Shown one piece after another: positions 39,026 to 48,058 of a stretch of DNA of 64,000 bases. The translations under genes were made by a program, and so were the position numbers. The notes beneath the pieces were generated by a model. It did not search any database, was not told the DNA's origin, and saw nothing but the letters and a program-made list of their open reading frames with translations. Each line of letters begins with the position of its first letter. Position 1 is the stretch's first letter. The DNA comes from Rheinheimera hassiensis (GTDB lineage: Bacteria > Pseudomonadota > Gammaproteobacteria > Enterobacterales > Alteromonadaceae), in contig NZ_JAKUJZ010000007.1 of assembly GCF_022436675.1 (NCBI RefSeq), forward strand, positions 324,228 through 388,227. The letters are read 5' to 3'.

Positions 39026-40021
39026 TCAGAATGTTAACACAAGCTTGCCAATGGTGGCATTACTGGCCATTAGCTGATGTGCAATTTGTGCCTGGCGCCA
39101 GTCAAATTGTTGTTGCAGCACAGGCTGTATCTGGCGCTGCGCCAGCATGCTGGCAAAAGCCTGACTAAACGCCTGAGTAAGATTAGTTTTATACCGGTTA
39201 CTGCGGTTACGCAAGGTAGAACATATCAGCTGGCCGCGGCGTTTAAATAAAGGTGCTAAATTAAGTTGTGGTATGTCATACCCGCCCATCATGGCATACA
39301 GTACAATTTTGCCATCCATTGCCAATAAAGGGATCTCGCGGCTGATATAATCGCCAGCTACCGGATCCAGCACCAGCTCCACGCCTTGTGGCCAGTGGTT
39401 GGCTAATTCCTGTTCAAAAGCGTGTGTTTTATAGTTTATCGCCAGCTCGGCACCCAGTGCTGCACACACCGCCAACTTATCAGCGCTGCTGGCCGTAACT
39501 GCCACTTTTGCACCAATGGCTTTTGCCAGTTGTATGGCTGCCGTACCCACACCACTGGCGCCGGCGTGAATAAGCACCCGCTGATTGCTCTGCAGGTTAC
39601 CGATGCTACACAGCAACTGGTAAGCAGTTAAGAAGACTTCTGCCGTCGCTGCAGCTTCTGCCATGCTGTAGCCTGCAGGCACCGCCATGGCATGGCCGGC
39701 ATGTAGCAGTGCATACTCGGCATAACCCCCACCCGGCACTAAACCAAACACTGCTTTACCTAACCAGCTTTTATGCAGTGGCCCGGCAGCAACCACCACG
39801 CCAGCCACTTCCAGCCCCAGAATGTCGCTTTCGCCCTCTGGTGGCGGATACAAGCCACGGCGCTGCATTAAATCTGCCCGGTTAATACCTGCAGCGGCTA
39901 CCTTAACCAGCAGTTGTTCTGCTGACGGTTGTGGTACTGCGCGCTGTTCGATACGCAATGTGCTGTCTTTACCGGCGTTTTCTACGGCAATAACCTGCAT
40001 AGTGGCGGGGATGTTAACCAA
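39026..40021 (-). CDS. Zinc-type alcohol dehydrogenase-like quinone oxidoreductase (PIG3 family)
   Basis: 331-residue medium-chain reductase of the quinone oxidoreductase/PIG3 group, using NAD(P)H. The GroES-like N-domain shows VKVAAAGINRADLMQRRGLY-PPP, and the Rossmann domain HAGASGVGTAAIQLAKAIGA. The zinc-ligand cysteines of true alcohol dehydrogenases are absent, as expected. Start choice: a TTG at 40021 has a perfect AAGGAG six to seven bases upstream, while the ATG at 40000 lacks an RBS but aligns with the family N-terminus. I keep the TTG. Physiological substrate unknown. Confidence 0.88.
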   Translation of the reverse strand: MVNIPATMQVIAVENAGKDSTLRIEQRAVPQPSAEQLLVKVAAAGINRADLMQRRGLYPPPEGESDILGLEVAGVVVAAGPLHKSWLGKAVFGLVPGGGYAEYALLHAGHAMAVPAGYSMAEAAATAEVFLTAYQLLCSIGNLQSNQRVLIHAGASGVGTAAIQLAKAIGAKVAVTASSADKLAVCAALGAELAINYKTHAFEQELANHWPQGVELVLDPVAGDYISREIPLLAMDGKIVLYAMMGGYDIPQLNLAPLFKRRGQLICSTLRNRSNRYKTNLTQAFSQAFASMLAQRQIQPVLQQQFDWRQAQIAHQLMASNATIGKLVLTF

Positions 40022-40127
40022 AACTAACTCCTTAGCAAATTGGCTGCTTTAGCTTAAATTGTGCTTTAGCTTTGGGCAGCGCTTCTCTACAATGCGGCCT
40101 TTAGTCTAGCACAGTGTGTAAACGCCC

Positions 40128-41342
40128 ATGAATAAGCCATCAGTCTCATCTGTATTACCCCGACTAACCCTGCAGGAAACCCGGGAGAAGTCATTAAAAC
40201 GGCTGCATCCGTGGATATTCTCCAAAGCAGTGAAAAGTGTCAGTGGCAACCCTGCCAATGGCCAGACGGTTGAGGTAGTCAGCAGCAAAGGTGAATGGCT
40301 GGGTTATGGCGCTTACTCTGCCGAGTCGCAGATCCGGGCGCGGATTTGGAGCTTTAACGCGCAAGAGCAAATCGACGCGGCGTTTTTTCAGCGCCGTATT
40401 GCCCGCGCCTGGCAGTTACGCACAGAGCTGTTTGATCTTAGCCACACCACAGGTTTAAGGGTGGTAGCGGCAGAATCTGACGGTTTACCCGGTGTTACCA
40501 TCGATAAATACGACACCATACTGGTGTGCCAGCTGTTATCTGCCGGTGCCGATGTCTGGCGTGATGCCATAGTGCAGGCTCTGATAGCGTTGTTTCCAAA
40601 GCACAGTATTTATGAGCGCTCTGATGTTGATGTGCGCAAAAAAGAAGGCTTAAAACCGGTTACCGGCTGGCTGCATTTGCCGCGTGATAACGGTGAAGTC
40701 GTGATTAAAGAACACGGTATGTCGTTGCTGGTTGATGTAATGCAGGGCCATAAAACCGGCTTTTATCTGGATCAGCGTGCCAGCCGGGCCGCTGCCAAAC
40801 GTTATGCCAAAGATAAAACTGTGCTGAATTGCTTTAGCTATACCGGTACTTTTGGCGTAGCAGCACTGCAAGGTGGTGCGCTGGCGGTAACCAATGCCGA
40901 TTTATCTGATCTGGCGCTTAGCACTGCCCTGAAAAATGCTGAACTTAATCAGCTTAATTTGTCAAAAATTGATAACGTTAAATTTGACGTATTTAAACTG
41001 TTGCGCCAGTACCGCGAGCAAGGTAAGCAGTTTGATATGGTGATCCTGGACCCGCCAAAATTTGCTGAAAGCAAAGCGCAGCTGATGGGAGCGTGCCGCG
41101 GTTATAAAGATATCAATATGGTTGCGATGCAAATTGTAAAACCCGGTGGCCTATTGCTGACGTTCTCTTGCTCTGGCCTGATGGAAGACAGCCTGTTTCA
41201 GAAAATTGTTGCCGATGCGGCACTGGATGCCAAGCGCGACTGCCTGTTTATTGAAAAGCTGAGCCAGGATAGTGATCACCCTATCGCCAGTTTCTACCCG
41301 GAAGGCAGTTACCTGAAAGGCTTAGTGTGTAAAATCTATTAA
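40128..41342 (+). CDS. rlmI: 23S rRNA (cytosine(1962)-C5)-methyltransferase
   Basis: 404-residue SAM-dependent m5C methyltransferase (E. coli RlmI 396). An N-terminal PUA domain (about 14-90; [15 protein letters not shown]) is followed by an EEHEE-type linker and the Rossmann MTase domain. SAM-binding [19 protein letters not shown] is near 237, the catalytic motif IV is [10 protein letters not shown], and the motif VI cysteine is in [17 protein letters not shown] -10-like box lies 35 bases upstream. Monocistronic in appearance. Confidence 0.94.
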   Translation: MNKPSVSSVLPRLTLQETREKSLKRLHPWIFSKAVKSVSGNPANGQTVEVVSSKGEWLGYGAYSAESQIRARIWSFNAQEQIDAAFFQRRIARAWQLRTELFDLSHTTGLRVVAAESDGLPGVTIDKYDTILVCQLLSAGADVWRDAIVQALIALFPKHSIYERSDVDVRKKEGLKPVTGWLHLPRDNGEVVIKEHGMSLLVDVMQGHKTGFYLDQRASRAAAKRYAKDKTVLNCFSYTGTFGVAALQGGALAVTNADLSDLALSTALKNAELNQLNLSKIDNVKFDVFKLLRQYREQGKQFDMVILDPPKFAESKAQLMGACRGYKDINMVAMQIVKPGGLLLTFSCSGLMEDSLFQKIVADAALDAKRDCLFIEKLSQDSDHPIASFYPEGSYLKGLVCKIY

Positions 41343-41412
41343 AACCATAAGCTTGGTATCAGCCAGCCCTTAAGGTATGCTGATACCACTTTGTTATCAC
41401 CGGAGAAACAGC

Positions 41413-41982
41413 ATGAAAGTATTAGCACTTGCCTTAGCACTGAGTAGCAGCCTGGTTTCTGCAGCGAACTGGCAGTTGGATAATAGCCAGTCAGCTTTGC
41501 ATTTTGTCTCAGTAAAAAATGATGTGGTCGCTGAAACGCATCAGTTTAAGCAGCTAACCGGCAACTGGGATGGCAGCAAGGTTAGCATCAGTATTCCTGT
41601 GAGCAGCCTGGATACACTGATCCCTATTCGTAACGAACGCATATGGCAGTATGTACTGCAGGCGGAGCAATTTGCGGCCATTACGGTATCCGCAGAGCTT
41701 AAACAAGATGCGGTAGCAAAACTGGCGATCAGCGACAGCATGCTGCTGGAGCTGCCACTGAACGTTACCATCGCCACAGAAACGGTGGCGCTAAATGCCA
41801 AACTGCGTATTACCAAACTCAGTTCTAGTACACTGCAAGCGGTAACAGAAGCGCCACTGATGCTAAATACCAGCAGCTTTAAACTCACTGACGGTGTAGC
41901 AAAATTGCAGGAGCTGGCAGGACTTAAGAGTATTGACGCCCTGGTACCGGTTAGTTTTACTGTGCGCTTTAACCAACAGTAA
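41413..41982 (+). CDS. YceI family periplasmic protein
   Basis: 189-residue exported lipocalin-like protein. The signal peptide MKVLALALALSSSLVSA is followed by the YceI start pattern WQLDNSQSALHFVSVKNDVV. YceI-type proteins bind polyisoprenoid or similar lipids; here the ligand is unknown. ATG 41413 has GGAG eight bases before it. A strong two-sided terminator follows. Confidence 0.9.
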   Translation: MKVLALALALSSSLVSAANWQLDNSQSALHFVSVKNDVVAETHQFKQLTGNWDGSKVSISIPVSSLDTLIPIRNERIWQYVLQAEQFAAITVSAELKQDAVAKLAISDSMLLELPLNVTIATETVALNAKLRITKLSSSTLQAVTEAPLMLNTSSFKLTDGVAKLQELAGLKSIDALVPVSFTVRFNQQ

Positions 41983-42010
41983 AAGCTTAATTTGGCTAAG
42001 CCCTAATGCA

Positions 42011-42039
42011 AAAAAAAGCAGCTTTGGCTGCTTTTTTTA
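42011..42039. terminator. Bidirectional intrinsic terminator
   Basis: A-tract, 6-bp stem (AGCAGC / GCTGCT), TTTG loop and T-tract (AAAAAAA on one side, TTTTTTT on the other) between convergent YceI and PilZ genes. Confidence 0.88.
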
Positions 42040-42049
42040 TTGGCTAAGT

Positions 42050-42349
42050 TTAATTTAGCTCCATAAAAGCTAAACCCAACTGATAAATATCTTCACTTTC
42101 CTGGCTGCAGCGCATCACTTTTGCACTTGCATCCAGTGGCGGTATGCTGGCATTAGCAGAATCAAGCCGCACCCGGATCAAGGTGCCCATCTCCAGCGGT
42201 TCATCCACTTCAATTGACATACCTGATGCACTTAAATCACGGCAAATGCCATCTATCACCCGCCCGGTTTCAGGATCATTAATCATCAGTTTTACGTCAG
42301 CATTGACCATCATCCTGAAATAATGCCGGTTGTCGCCTTTTGTCAGCAT
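42050..42349 (-). CDS. PilZ domain protein
   Basis: 99-residue stand-alone PilZ domain. The c-di-GMP-binding RxxxR box appears as R8-HYF-R12, though the first Arg must be checked, and the second motif as DLSASG near 43-48. The ATG at 42349 has a near-perfect GGGAGG upstream; the longer frame to 42394 does not. It could be an effector for c-di-GMP made or degraded by the GGDEF-EAL protein at 54.7 kb. Single gene between terminators and hrpA. Confidence 0.9.
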   Translation of the reverse strand: MLTKGDNRHYFRMMVNADVKLMINDPETGRVIDGICRDLSASGMSIEVDEPLEMGTLIRVRLDSANASIPPLDASAKVMRCSQESEDIYQLGLAFMELN

Positions 42350-42430
42350 AATACCTCCCTTAACTACGTCAGGGTTAGTTATAGAACTTTCCATCGCTGG
42401 TGTAAAGTAGGCGTTAACATATCGTCGCTA

Positions 42431-45400
42431 TTACACCTTCGCTTCATTCACTGCATGCAGCACTCTTTTCACCGACACCGGGTACGGCGTGCCCAACTGC
42501 TGTGCATGTAAAGACACTTTGAGCTCTTGCAACATCCAGTAAATTGCCTGCACCGGCTCAGGTAATATCTTGCTACCGGCAAATTTACCTAACAGGTTAT
42601 TGTAGCTGTCAAAAGCTTTTTGATACTCGTGCATCAATAGGCGGTCACGCTGCGGATCAACCGGCAGTTTTTCCAGCCGTTTTTGCATTGCCTGCAAATA
42701 ACGCAATATATCGTCTAACCGCGCGGCGCCATGGCCACTGACAAAGCCTTTAAAAATCAGCTCGTTCAGCTGCTGCTTAATATCGCCTTGTGATTGCACA
42801 TGGGCTAAATCAACTTTGCCTTTTAAGCGCTTTTGGATGTCATGGCACAGAGTTAATATTTGCTCCACTTTCAGCGCTATCGCCACTACATTGTCACCCA
42901 GCTCTGCGCGCACTTTCTCTCTGAGCTGAGTAAAATCTTGTTCATTCTGCGGCAGCTCACCCGTGGCTATTAATGCATCAACGCCGGCAGCGATACAATC
43001 ATCTATCAGCTCCAACACCCGCCCAAAGGGGTTAAAGTACAAACCCAGCTTGGCTTTGTTTGGTAACGATTCCTGCAGATATTTTACCGGTGACGGAATA
43101 TTCAGCAGCAATAAGCGCCGCAGCCCCTGCTTTGTTGTTTCCAGAGCTTGTTGCGGGTTATCCAGCAGCTTTATTGCCACAGAGTCACGCTCGTCCACTA
43201 AGGCCGGGAAAGCTTTAATTTCATAGCCGGCCTGCAGTTTCACGTATTCGCGCGGCAGCTGGCCAAAGCTCCATTGTGTCAGCTTATCCTGTTCTATGCC
43301 CTGCTCGGCAACCTGGCTTAAGCTTTGCTGCACTTCGCCCTGCAAGCCTTGTTTTAGTAAAGCCAGCGAGCGGCCCTGGCGCAAAGTGGTGCCTTTGTCA
43401 TCTACCACTTTAAAATTCATTTTTAAATGCAGCGCCAGGCTGGTTAAATCCCAGGCATCTTCCGGAATGGTTACGCCGGACATCCGCTTTAACCGCTGCG
43501 TAATGACATCAAGCAATTTGCCTTCATCAGGGTTCAGCGTTTGCATTAATGCATCGGCATAATTGGGTGCTGGCACAAAATTACGCCGGTATTGCTTGGG
43601 CAGCGATTTAATTAATGCCACCAGTAATTCGTGACGCAGCGCGGGGATCAGCCAGTCAAAGCCGTTATCATCCAATTGGTTTAACAGCGCCAGCGGAATA
43701 ATCACGCTGACACCATCGTCCGGCTCGCCGGGCGCAAAATGGTATTCCAGCGGCAGGGTTAAATTGCCCTGACGCCAGGTTTCGGGGAATTTATCGGCGG
43801 TAATATCACTGGCATCGCGGTTAAGCAGGCTGTCGGGATCAAAGTTAAGAAAAGAGCCATCTTCGCTGCGCTTTTTCTTCCACCATTTGGCAAAATCAAT
43901 GCGGTTATTCGTCCACTGTGGCACGCGCTGAAGATAAAACGCCGCCAGGGTGTCTTCATCAACCAGAATATCGCGCCGGCGTGATTTCTCCTCCAACGCG
44001 GTCACATCATCAATTAAGCGCTGGTTATGCTGTAAAAAGCTATCGTTAGTGCCCAGCTCCTGATTCACCAGGGCTTCGCGCACAAACAGCGTATGACACA
44101 CTGCCGGGTCGATTTTGCTGTACAGCACCGCGCGTTTAGGCACAATAACCAAACCGTACAAACTGACTTGCTCATACGCAATTACCGCACCGCGCTTTTT
44201 CTCCCAGTGCGGCTCGCTGTAACTGCGCGTTACCAAATGTTCTGCCAGCGGCTCTATCCACTCCGGTTCAATTTTGGCCAGCGTACGGGCATACAACTTG
44301 CTGGTTTCTACCCACTCCGCTGCCGCTACCCATTTGGGTTTACGTTTAAATAAATGGCTGCCCGGAAACACATAAAACCGCGTTTGGCGCGGGCCTAAGT
44401 AATCGGCTTCTGAGTCTTTAAAACCGACCTGACCCAGCAAACCACTTAGCACCGCCTGGTGAATGGCCTGATAACCGGCCGTTTGCTGGTTTTGCTGATA
44501 GCCCTGCTCCTGCATAAGCTGGGTAAGCTGGCCGGTAAGGTCTTGCCATTCACGCACACGCAGGTAATTTAAAAACTCCTGGCGGCACAGGCGGCGAAAC
44601 TGATTGTTGCTTAACTGCTCTTGTTGCTCCTGCAGGTATTGCCACAGCTTAAGCCAGGCTGCAAAGTCTGAGTCCGGGTCGGCAAAACGGGCATGACACT
44701 GGTCGGCTTTTTGCTGTTTATCCAGCGGCCGCTCTCGCGGATCCTGAATAGACAGTGCTGCGGCAAGCACCAACAGCTCTGCCAAAGCGCCGTTGTCAGC
44801 GCCAAACAGTACCATGCGCGCCAGCCGCGGATCTATTGGTAAGCGCGACAGCTTTTTACCCAGCTCCGTTAGCTGCAGGCCCTGCTTATTACGATTTAAC
44901 GGAATAGCACCCAGCTCTTCCAGCAGCTTTACACCATCGTTAACAAAGCGGCTGTCCGGCTTTTGTAGAAACGGGAAGGCTTCAATATCGCCAAGGCCCA
45001 GCGCCAGCATTTGCATAATAACGGACGCTAAGTTAGTGCGCAGTATTTCCGGGTCGGTAAATTCCGGCCGGCCGTTAAAATCGTCCTCGCTGTACAGCCG
45101 GATACAAATACCGGCCGCCACCCGGCCACAACGGCCCTTACGCTGGTTGGCACTGGCCTGGCTGATGGCTTCTATCGGCAATTGTTGTACTTTTGAGCGA
45201 TAGCTGTAGCGCGATAAGCGCGCGGTACCGGGATCTATCACATAGCGAATGCCGGGCACTGTCAGCGAGGTTTCGGCTACGTTGGTAGCAAGCACGATGC
45301 GCCGGCCGGCGTGGCTTTGGAAGATACGGTTTTGCTCGGCCGCACTTAATCTGGCATACAGCGGCAATACTTCAGTATGCGGCAGTTTTAACTTTTCCAA

Positions 45401-46348
45401 CGCATCAGCGGTGTCACGGATTTCACGCTCGCCGTTTAAGAAAATCAGAATATCGCCCGGCGGCTCGCGGTATAGCTCGTCGACAGCATCAAAAATACCC
45501 TGCAGCTGGTCGGCGTCTTTGTCGTCCTGCTCGCTTACCGGCCGGTAACGCGTATCTACCGGAAAGGTACGGCCGGACACTTCAATTACCGGTGCATTAA
45601 AAAAGTGCTTTGAAAAGCGCTGTGGATCGATAGTGGCCGAGGTAATAATCAGCTTTAAGTCCGGCCGTTTCGGCAGCAGCTGTTTTAGATAACCCAGCAA
45701 AAAGTCGATATTCAAACTGCGCTCGTGCGCTTCGTCAATAATTAAGGTGTCGTACTGGTTTAAAAACCGGTCTTGCTGAATTTCGGCCAGCAAAATACCG
45801 TCGGTCATCAATTTGACGAAAGTATTGTCGCTGGTGTGATCGCCAAAGCGGATTTTATAGCCTACCTGGTTACCCACCTGACACTGCAACTCTTCAGCGA
45901 TACGATCACAGACACTGCGCGCGGCTAGACGCCGTGGCTGGGTGTGGCCTATCATGCCGGCTACACCGCGGCCTAACTCGAGGCAGATTTTCGGAATTTG
46001 CGTAGTTTTGCCCGAGCCGGTTTCGCCAGCAATAATCACCACCTGATTAGCGGCAATAGCGGCTTTAATGTCGTCTTTTTTTTCCGATACCGGCAGTTGT
46101 GGCGGATAGCTTACCTTGGGCAAAGCGGCCAGCCTGGCCGTGCGCTGCATTTGCGAGCGGGCAATATCAGCAGCAATACGCGTTAGTTGTGTGCTTTTTG
46201 CGTCATCTGCCAGATTTTTGCAGTTATGTAACCGGCGGCGCAGGCGAAACTGGTCTTTTAACAGACAATCAGAAATGCGGGAAATAAGTTCAGATACAGA
46301 GATAACAGCTTCAGACAAAACAACGCCCTCGTTAACAGAGGGCGCCAT
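42431..46348 (-). CDS. hrpA: ATP-dependent RNA helicase HrpA
   Basis: 1305-residue DEAH-box helicase (E. coli 1300) implicated in mRNA processing and rescue of stalled ribosomes. Walker A is AGETGSGKTT near 106-115, the DEAH box IIDEAHERSLNIDFL near 205, SAT in ITSATID, and motif VI QRKGRCGR near 400. HA2/OB domains and the long C-terminal DUF3418 region follow, ending in LGTPYPVSVKRVLHAVNEAK. The annotated ATG at 46348 lacks a good RBS and a hairpin lies on it; a TTG at 46318, with GAGGG upstream, fits the family N-terminus equally well. Confidence 0.97.
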   Translation of the reverse strand: MAPSVNEGVVLSEAVISVSELISRISDCLLKDQFRLRRRLHNCKNLADDAKSTQLTRIAADIARSQMQRTARLAALPKVSYPPQLPVSEKKDDIKAAIAANQVVIIAGETGSGKTTQIPKICLELGRGVAGMIGHTQPRRLAARSVCDRIAEELQCQVGNQVGYKIRFGDHTSDNTFVKLMTDGILLAEIQQDRFLNQYDTLIIDEAHERSLNIDFLLGYLKQLLPKRPDLKLIITSATIDPQRFSKHFFNAPVIEVSGRTFPVDTRYRPVSEQDDKDADQLQGIFDAVDELYREPPGDILIFLNGEREIRDTADALEKLKLPHTEVLPLYARLSAAEQNRIFQSHAGRRIVLATNVAETSLTVPGIRYVIDPGTARLSRYSYRSKVQQLPIEAISQASANQRKGRCGRVAAGICIRLYSEDDFNGRPEFTDPEILRTNLASVIMQMLALGLGDIEAFPFLQKPDSRFVNDGVKLLEELGAIPLNRNKQGLQLTELGKKLSRLPIDPRLARMVLFGADNGALAELLVLAAALSIQDPRERPLDKQQKADQCHARFADPDSDFAAWLKLWQYLQEQQEQLSNNQFRRLCRQEFLNYLRVREWQDLTGQLTQLMQEQGYQQNQQTAGYQAIHQAVLSGLLGQVGFKDSEADYLGPRQTRFYVFPGSHLFKRKPKWVAAAEWVETSKLYARTLAKIEPEWIEPLAEHLVTRSYSEPHWEKKRGAVIAYEQVSLYGLVIVPKRAVLYSKIDPAVCHTLFVREALVNQELGTNDSFLQHNQRLIDDVTALEEKSRRRDILVDEDTLAAFYLQRVPQWTNNRIDFAKWWKKKRSEDGSFLNFDPDSLLNRDASDITADKFPETWRQGNLTLPLEYHFAPGEPDDGVSVIIPLALLNQLDDNGFDWLIPALRHELLVALIKSLPKQYRRNFVPAPNYADALMQTLNPDEGKLLDVITQRLKRMSGVTIPEDAWDLTSLALHLKMNFKVVDDKGTTLRQGRSLALLKQGLQGEVQQSLSQVAEQGIEQDKLTQWSFGQLPREYVKLQAGYEIKAFPALVDERDSVAIKLLDNPQQALETTKQGLRRLLLLNIPSPVKYLQESLPNKAKLGLYFNPFGRVLELIDDCIAAGVDALIATGELPQNEQDFTQLREKVRAELGDNVVAIALKVEQILTLCHDIQKRLKGKVDLAHVQSQGDIKQQLNELIFKGFVSGHGAARLDDILRYLQAMQKRLEKLPVDPQRDRLLMHEYQKAFDSYNNLLGKFAGSKILPEPVQAIYWMLQELKVSLHAQQLGTPYPVSVKRVLHAVNEAKV
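46311..46345 (-). terminator. Terminator-like hairpin at the hrpA start
   Basis: On the minus strand a 7-bp stem (CGCCCTC / GAGGGCG, 7-nt loop) is followed by TTGTTTTG. It lies just after the CBS-gene stop and inside the first ten codons of the annotated hrpA frame, so it may end the upstream transcript or modulate hrpA translation. Confidence 0.5.
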
Positions 46349-46386
46349 GCTACCAAGAGCAGCAGGTAAAAATCCAGCGCTTAACG

Positions 46387-46806
46387 CTATCCTACCTTGC
46401 CATAATGCGAATGCAGCTCTTTATCTATCGCTCCGAGTACATCTGAGCGGGTAATAATGCCAAGTAAATAGCCATCATCGTCTACCACCGGGTACAACTT
46501 AGGTTTAGCTTTCAGCATAATTTGCGCTAAATCGATAATGCCATCATAGCCTTTTACCGTTAACACCGCCGGGTTCATCACGTCAGCTACTCTTGACGCC
46601 TGCTGATCATGATAAGTCGACATCAGCATACGTTGCAGACAATCCTGCTCGGAGATAAAGCCGACTATTTTGCGCTGTTCATCAATAACAGGCCCACCGG
46701 TTTGCCGTCCTTTAATCAAGCGTGCTACTGCCATTTCTACCGGCATATCAGCAGTAAAAGTAACCGGATAGCGGTTCATATAATCTGCCACTTTTAATAA
46801 ATCCAT
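46387..46806 (-). CDS. CBS-pair domain protein
   Basis: 139-residue stand-alone protein with two CBS motifs (about 5-60 and 72-130; ending LYPVVDDDGYLLGIITRSDV). CBS pairs bind adenine nucleotides and act as energy or redox sensors for partner proteins; no partner is fused here. The ATG at 46806 has AGGGGGGAAG upstream; the longer frame to 46899 overlaps the next gene. It lies 77 bases after the isoaspartyl peptidase gene and 38 before hrpA, same strand. Confidence 0.9.
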   Translation of the reverse strand: MDLLKVADYMNRYPVTFTADMPVEMAVARLIKGRQTGGPVIDEQRKIVGFISEQDCLQRMLMSTYHDQQASRVADVMNPAVLTVKGYDGIIDLAQIMLKAKPKLYPVVDDDGYLLGIITRSDVLGAIDKELHSHYGKVG

Positions 46807-46882
46807 GCTTCCCCCCTGCACTGTATTACTGAGCATCAGGCTCTTATTAAGGTTAGCCGAGTTTAGCCGCTTTGCTGCATAA

Positions 46883-47884
46883 TCAGCTTTTGGCAGCAAA
46901 GATTTCGCTGATAACCTGCCCGCCTTCAGCTTTAAGTGCCCGGTACATGCCTTCGGTGTTAAATGTCCAGCTTAACTGCCCTTTGCTATCGACCACGATA
47001 ACTCCGCCATCACCGCCCACTTTCTTCAATTCGGCCATTACTTCTTTTGCTGCCACAGCAGCAGTTTTTCGCTGATATTTCACTCTGGCACAAATATCAC
47101 TGGCAACCTGATAACGGATAAAAAACTCGCCATGGCCGGTAGCCGATACCGCACAGCTTTTATTGTCGGCAAAGTTACCGGCACCAATAACGGGCGCATC
47201 ACCAATACGGCCATAGCGTTTGGCAGTCATACCGCCGGTTGAGGTGGCTGCCGCTAAATTGCCTTTGCGATCTATTGCAACAGCTCCTACGGTGCCCATT
47301 TTCCAGGCCGGATCATAAGGTACTGCCGCCTGATGCGGTTGCGGCGCTATAGCCTGTTTTGCCCGTTGTAACGCCTCGTAGCGAAACTCTGTATTAAAAT
47401 AGCTATTATCTACCAGTTCCAGCTTCTGCTGTTTGGCAAATTGCTCTGCGCCCTTACCGGAAAGCATAACGTGGTCTGATTTTTCCATTACAGCCCGTGC
47501 CAGCAATATCGGGTTTTTTACATTAGTGACACTGGCAACCGCTCCAGCGCTGCGATCACGGCCATCCATAATAGAGGCATCTAACTCATGGCTTTCATCA
47601 AAGGTGTACACCGCACCTTTGCCGGCATTAAACAGTGGCGAATCTTCCAATACCGTTACGGCTGCCGTTACCGCATCTAAACTGCTGCCGCCACGCTCCA
47701 GCACAGCATAACCCTGGTTTACCGCATGGGTTAACATGGCATGATAGGCTTGCTCCTGTGCTGGCGTCATAGTGTCGCGATTTATGGTACCGGCGCCACC
47801 GTGGATCACTATGCCTATCGGCGCTTTTGATGCCAGGGCACTGGCAGAACTTAGCATGAGTATAAAAAGTAGTAGTTGTTTCAT
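46883..47884 (-). CDS. iaaA: Exported isoaspartyl peptidase/L-asparaginase (Ntn-hydrolase)
   Basis: 333-residue plant-type asparaginase/isoaspartyl dipeptidase. Autocleavage exposes the nucleophile Thr198 in KMGTVGAVAID. Further family blocks are GIVIHGGAGTINRDTM and STGGMTAKRYGRIGDAPVIG. A Sec signal peptide (MKQLLLFILMLSSASALASK) makes it periplasmic, unlike the cytoplasmic E. coli IaaA. ATG 47884 has GGGGAG upstream. It is the first gene of a possible operon with the CBS protein and faces the TPR lipoprotein gene across 174 bases. Confidence 0.92.
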   Translation of the reverse strand: MKQLLLFILMLSSASALASKAPIGIVIHGGAGTINRDTMTPAQEQAYHAMLTHAVNQGYAVLERGGSSLDAVTAAVTVLEDSPLFNAGKGAVYTFDESHELDASIMDGRDRSAGAVASVTNVKNPILLARAVMEKSDHVMLSGKGAEQFAKQQKLELVDNSYFNTEFRYEALQRAKQAIAPQPHQAAVPYDPAWKMGTVGAVAIDRKGNLAAATSTGGMTAKRYGRIGDAPVIGAGNFADNKSCAVSATGHGEFFIRYQVASDICARVKYQRKTAAVAAKEVMAELKKVGGDGGVIVVDSKGQLSWTFNTEGMYRALKAEGGQVISEIFAAKS

Positions 47885-48058
47885 TGTTCTAACTCCCCAC
47901 ACAGTGTGTTATCGCACCTTTGTACTGTATATCCTACGGCGGAGCAACTTTATGTAAAGCTTTCATGCCTGTTGCCATTGTGCTTTGTTACAAAGCCACT
48001 GCGGTATTTTTACCGGCCTGAACTATATTTATCACGATACAATCTGGCTGGGTGGTTT

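Noticed and set aside
46116-46454. Plus-strand ORF across the hrpA/CBS junction
   Set aside because: Antisense shadow of two well-supported minus-strand genes, with no RBS.
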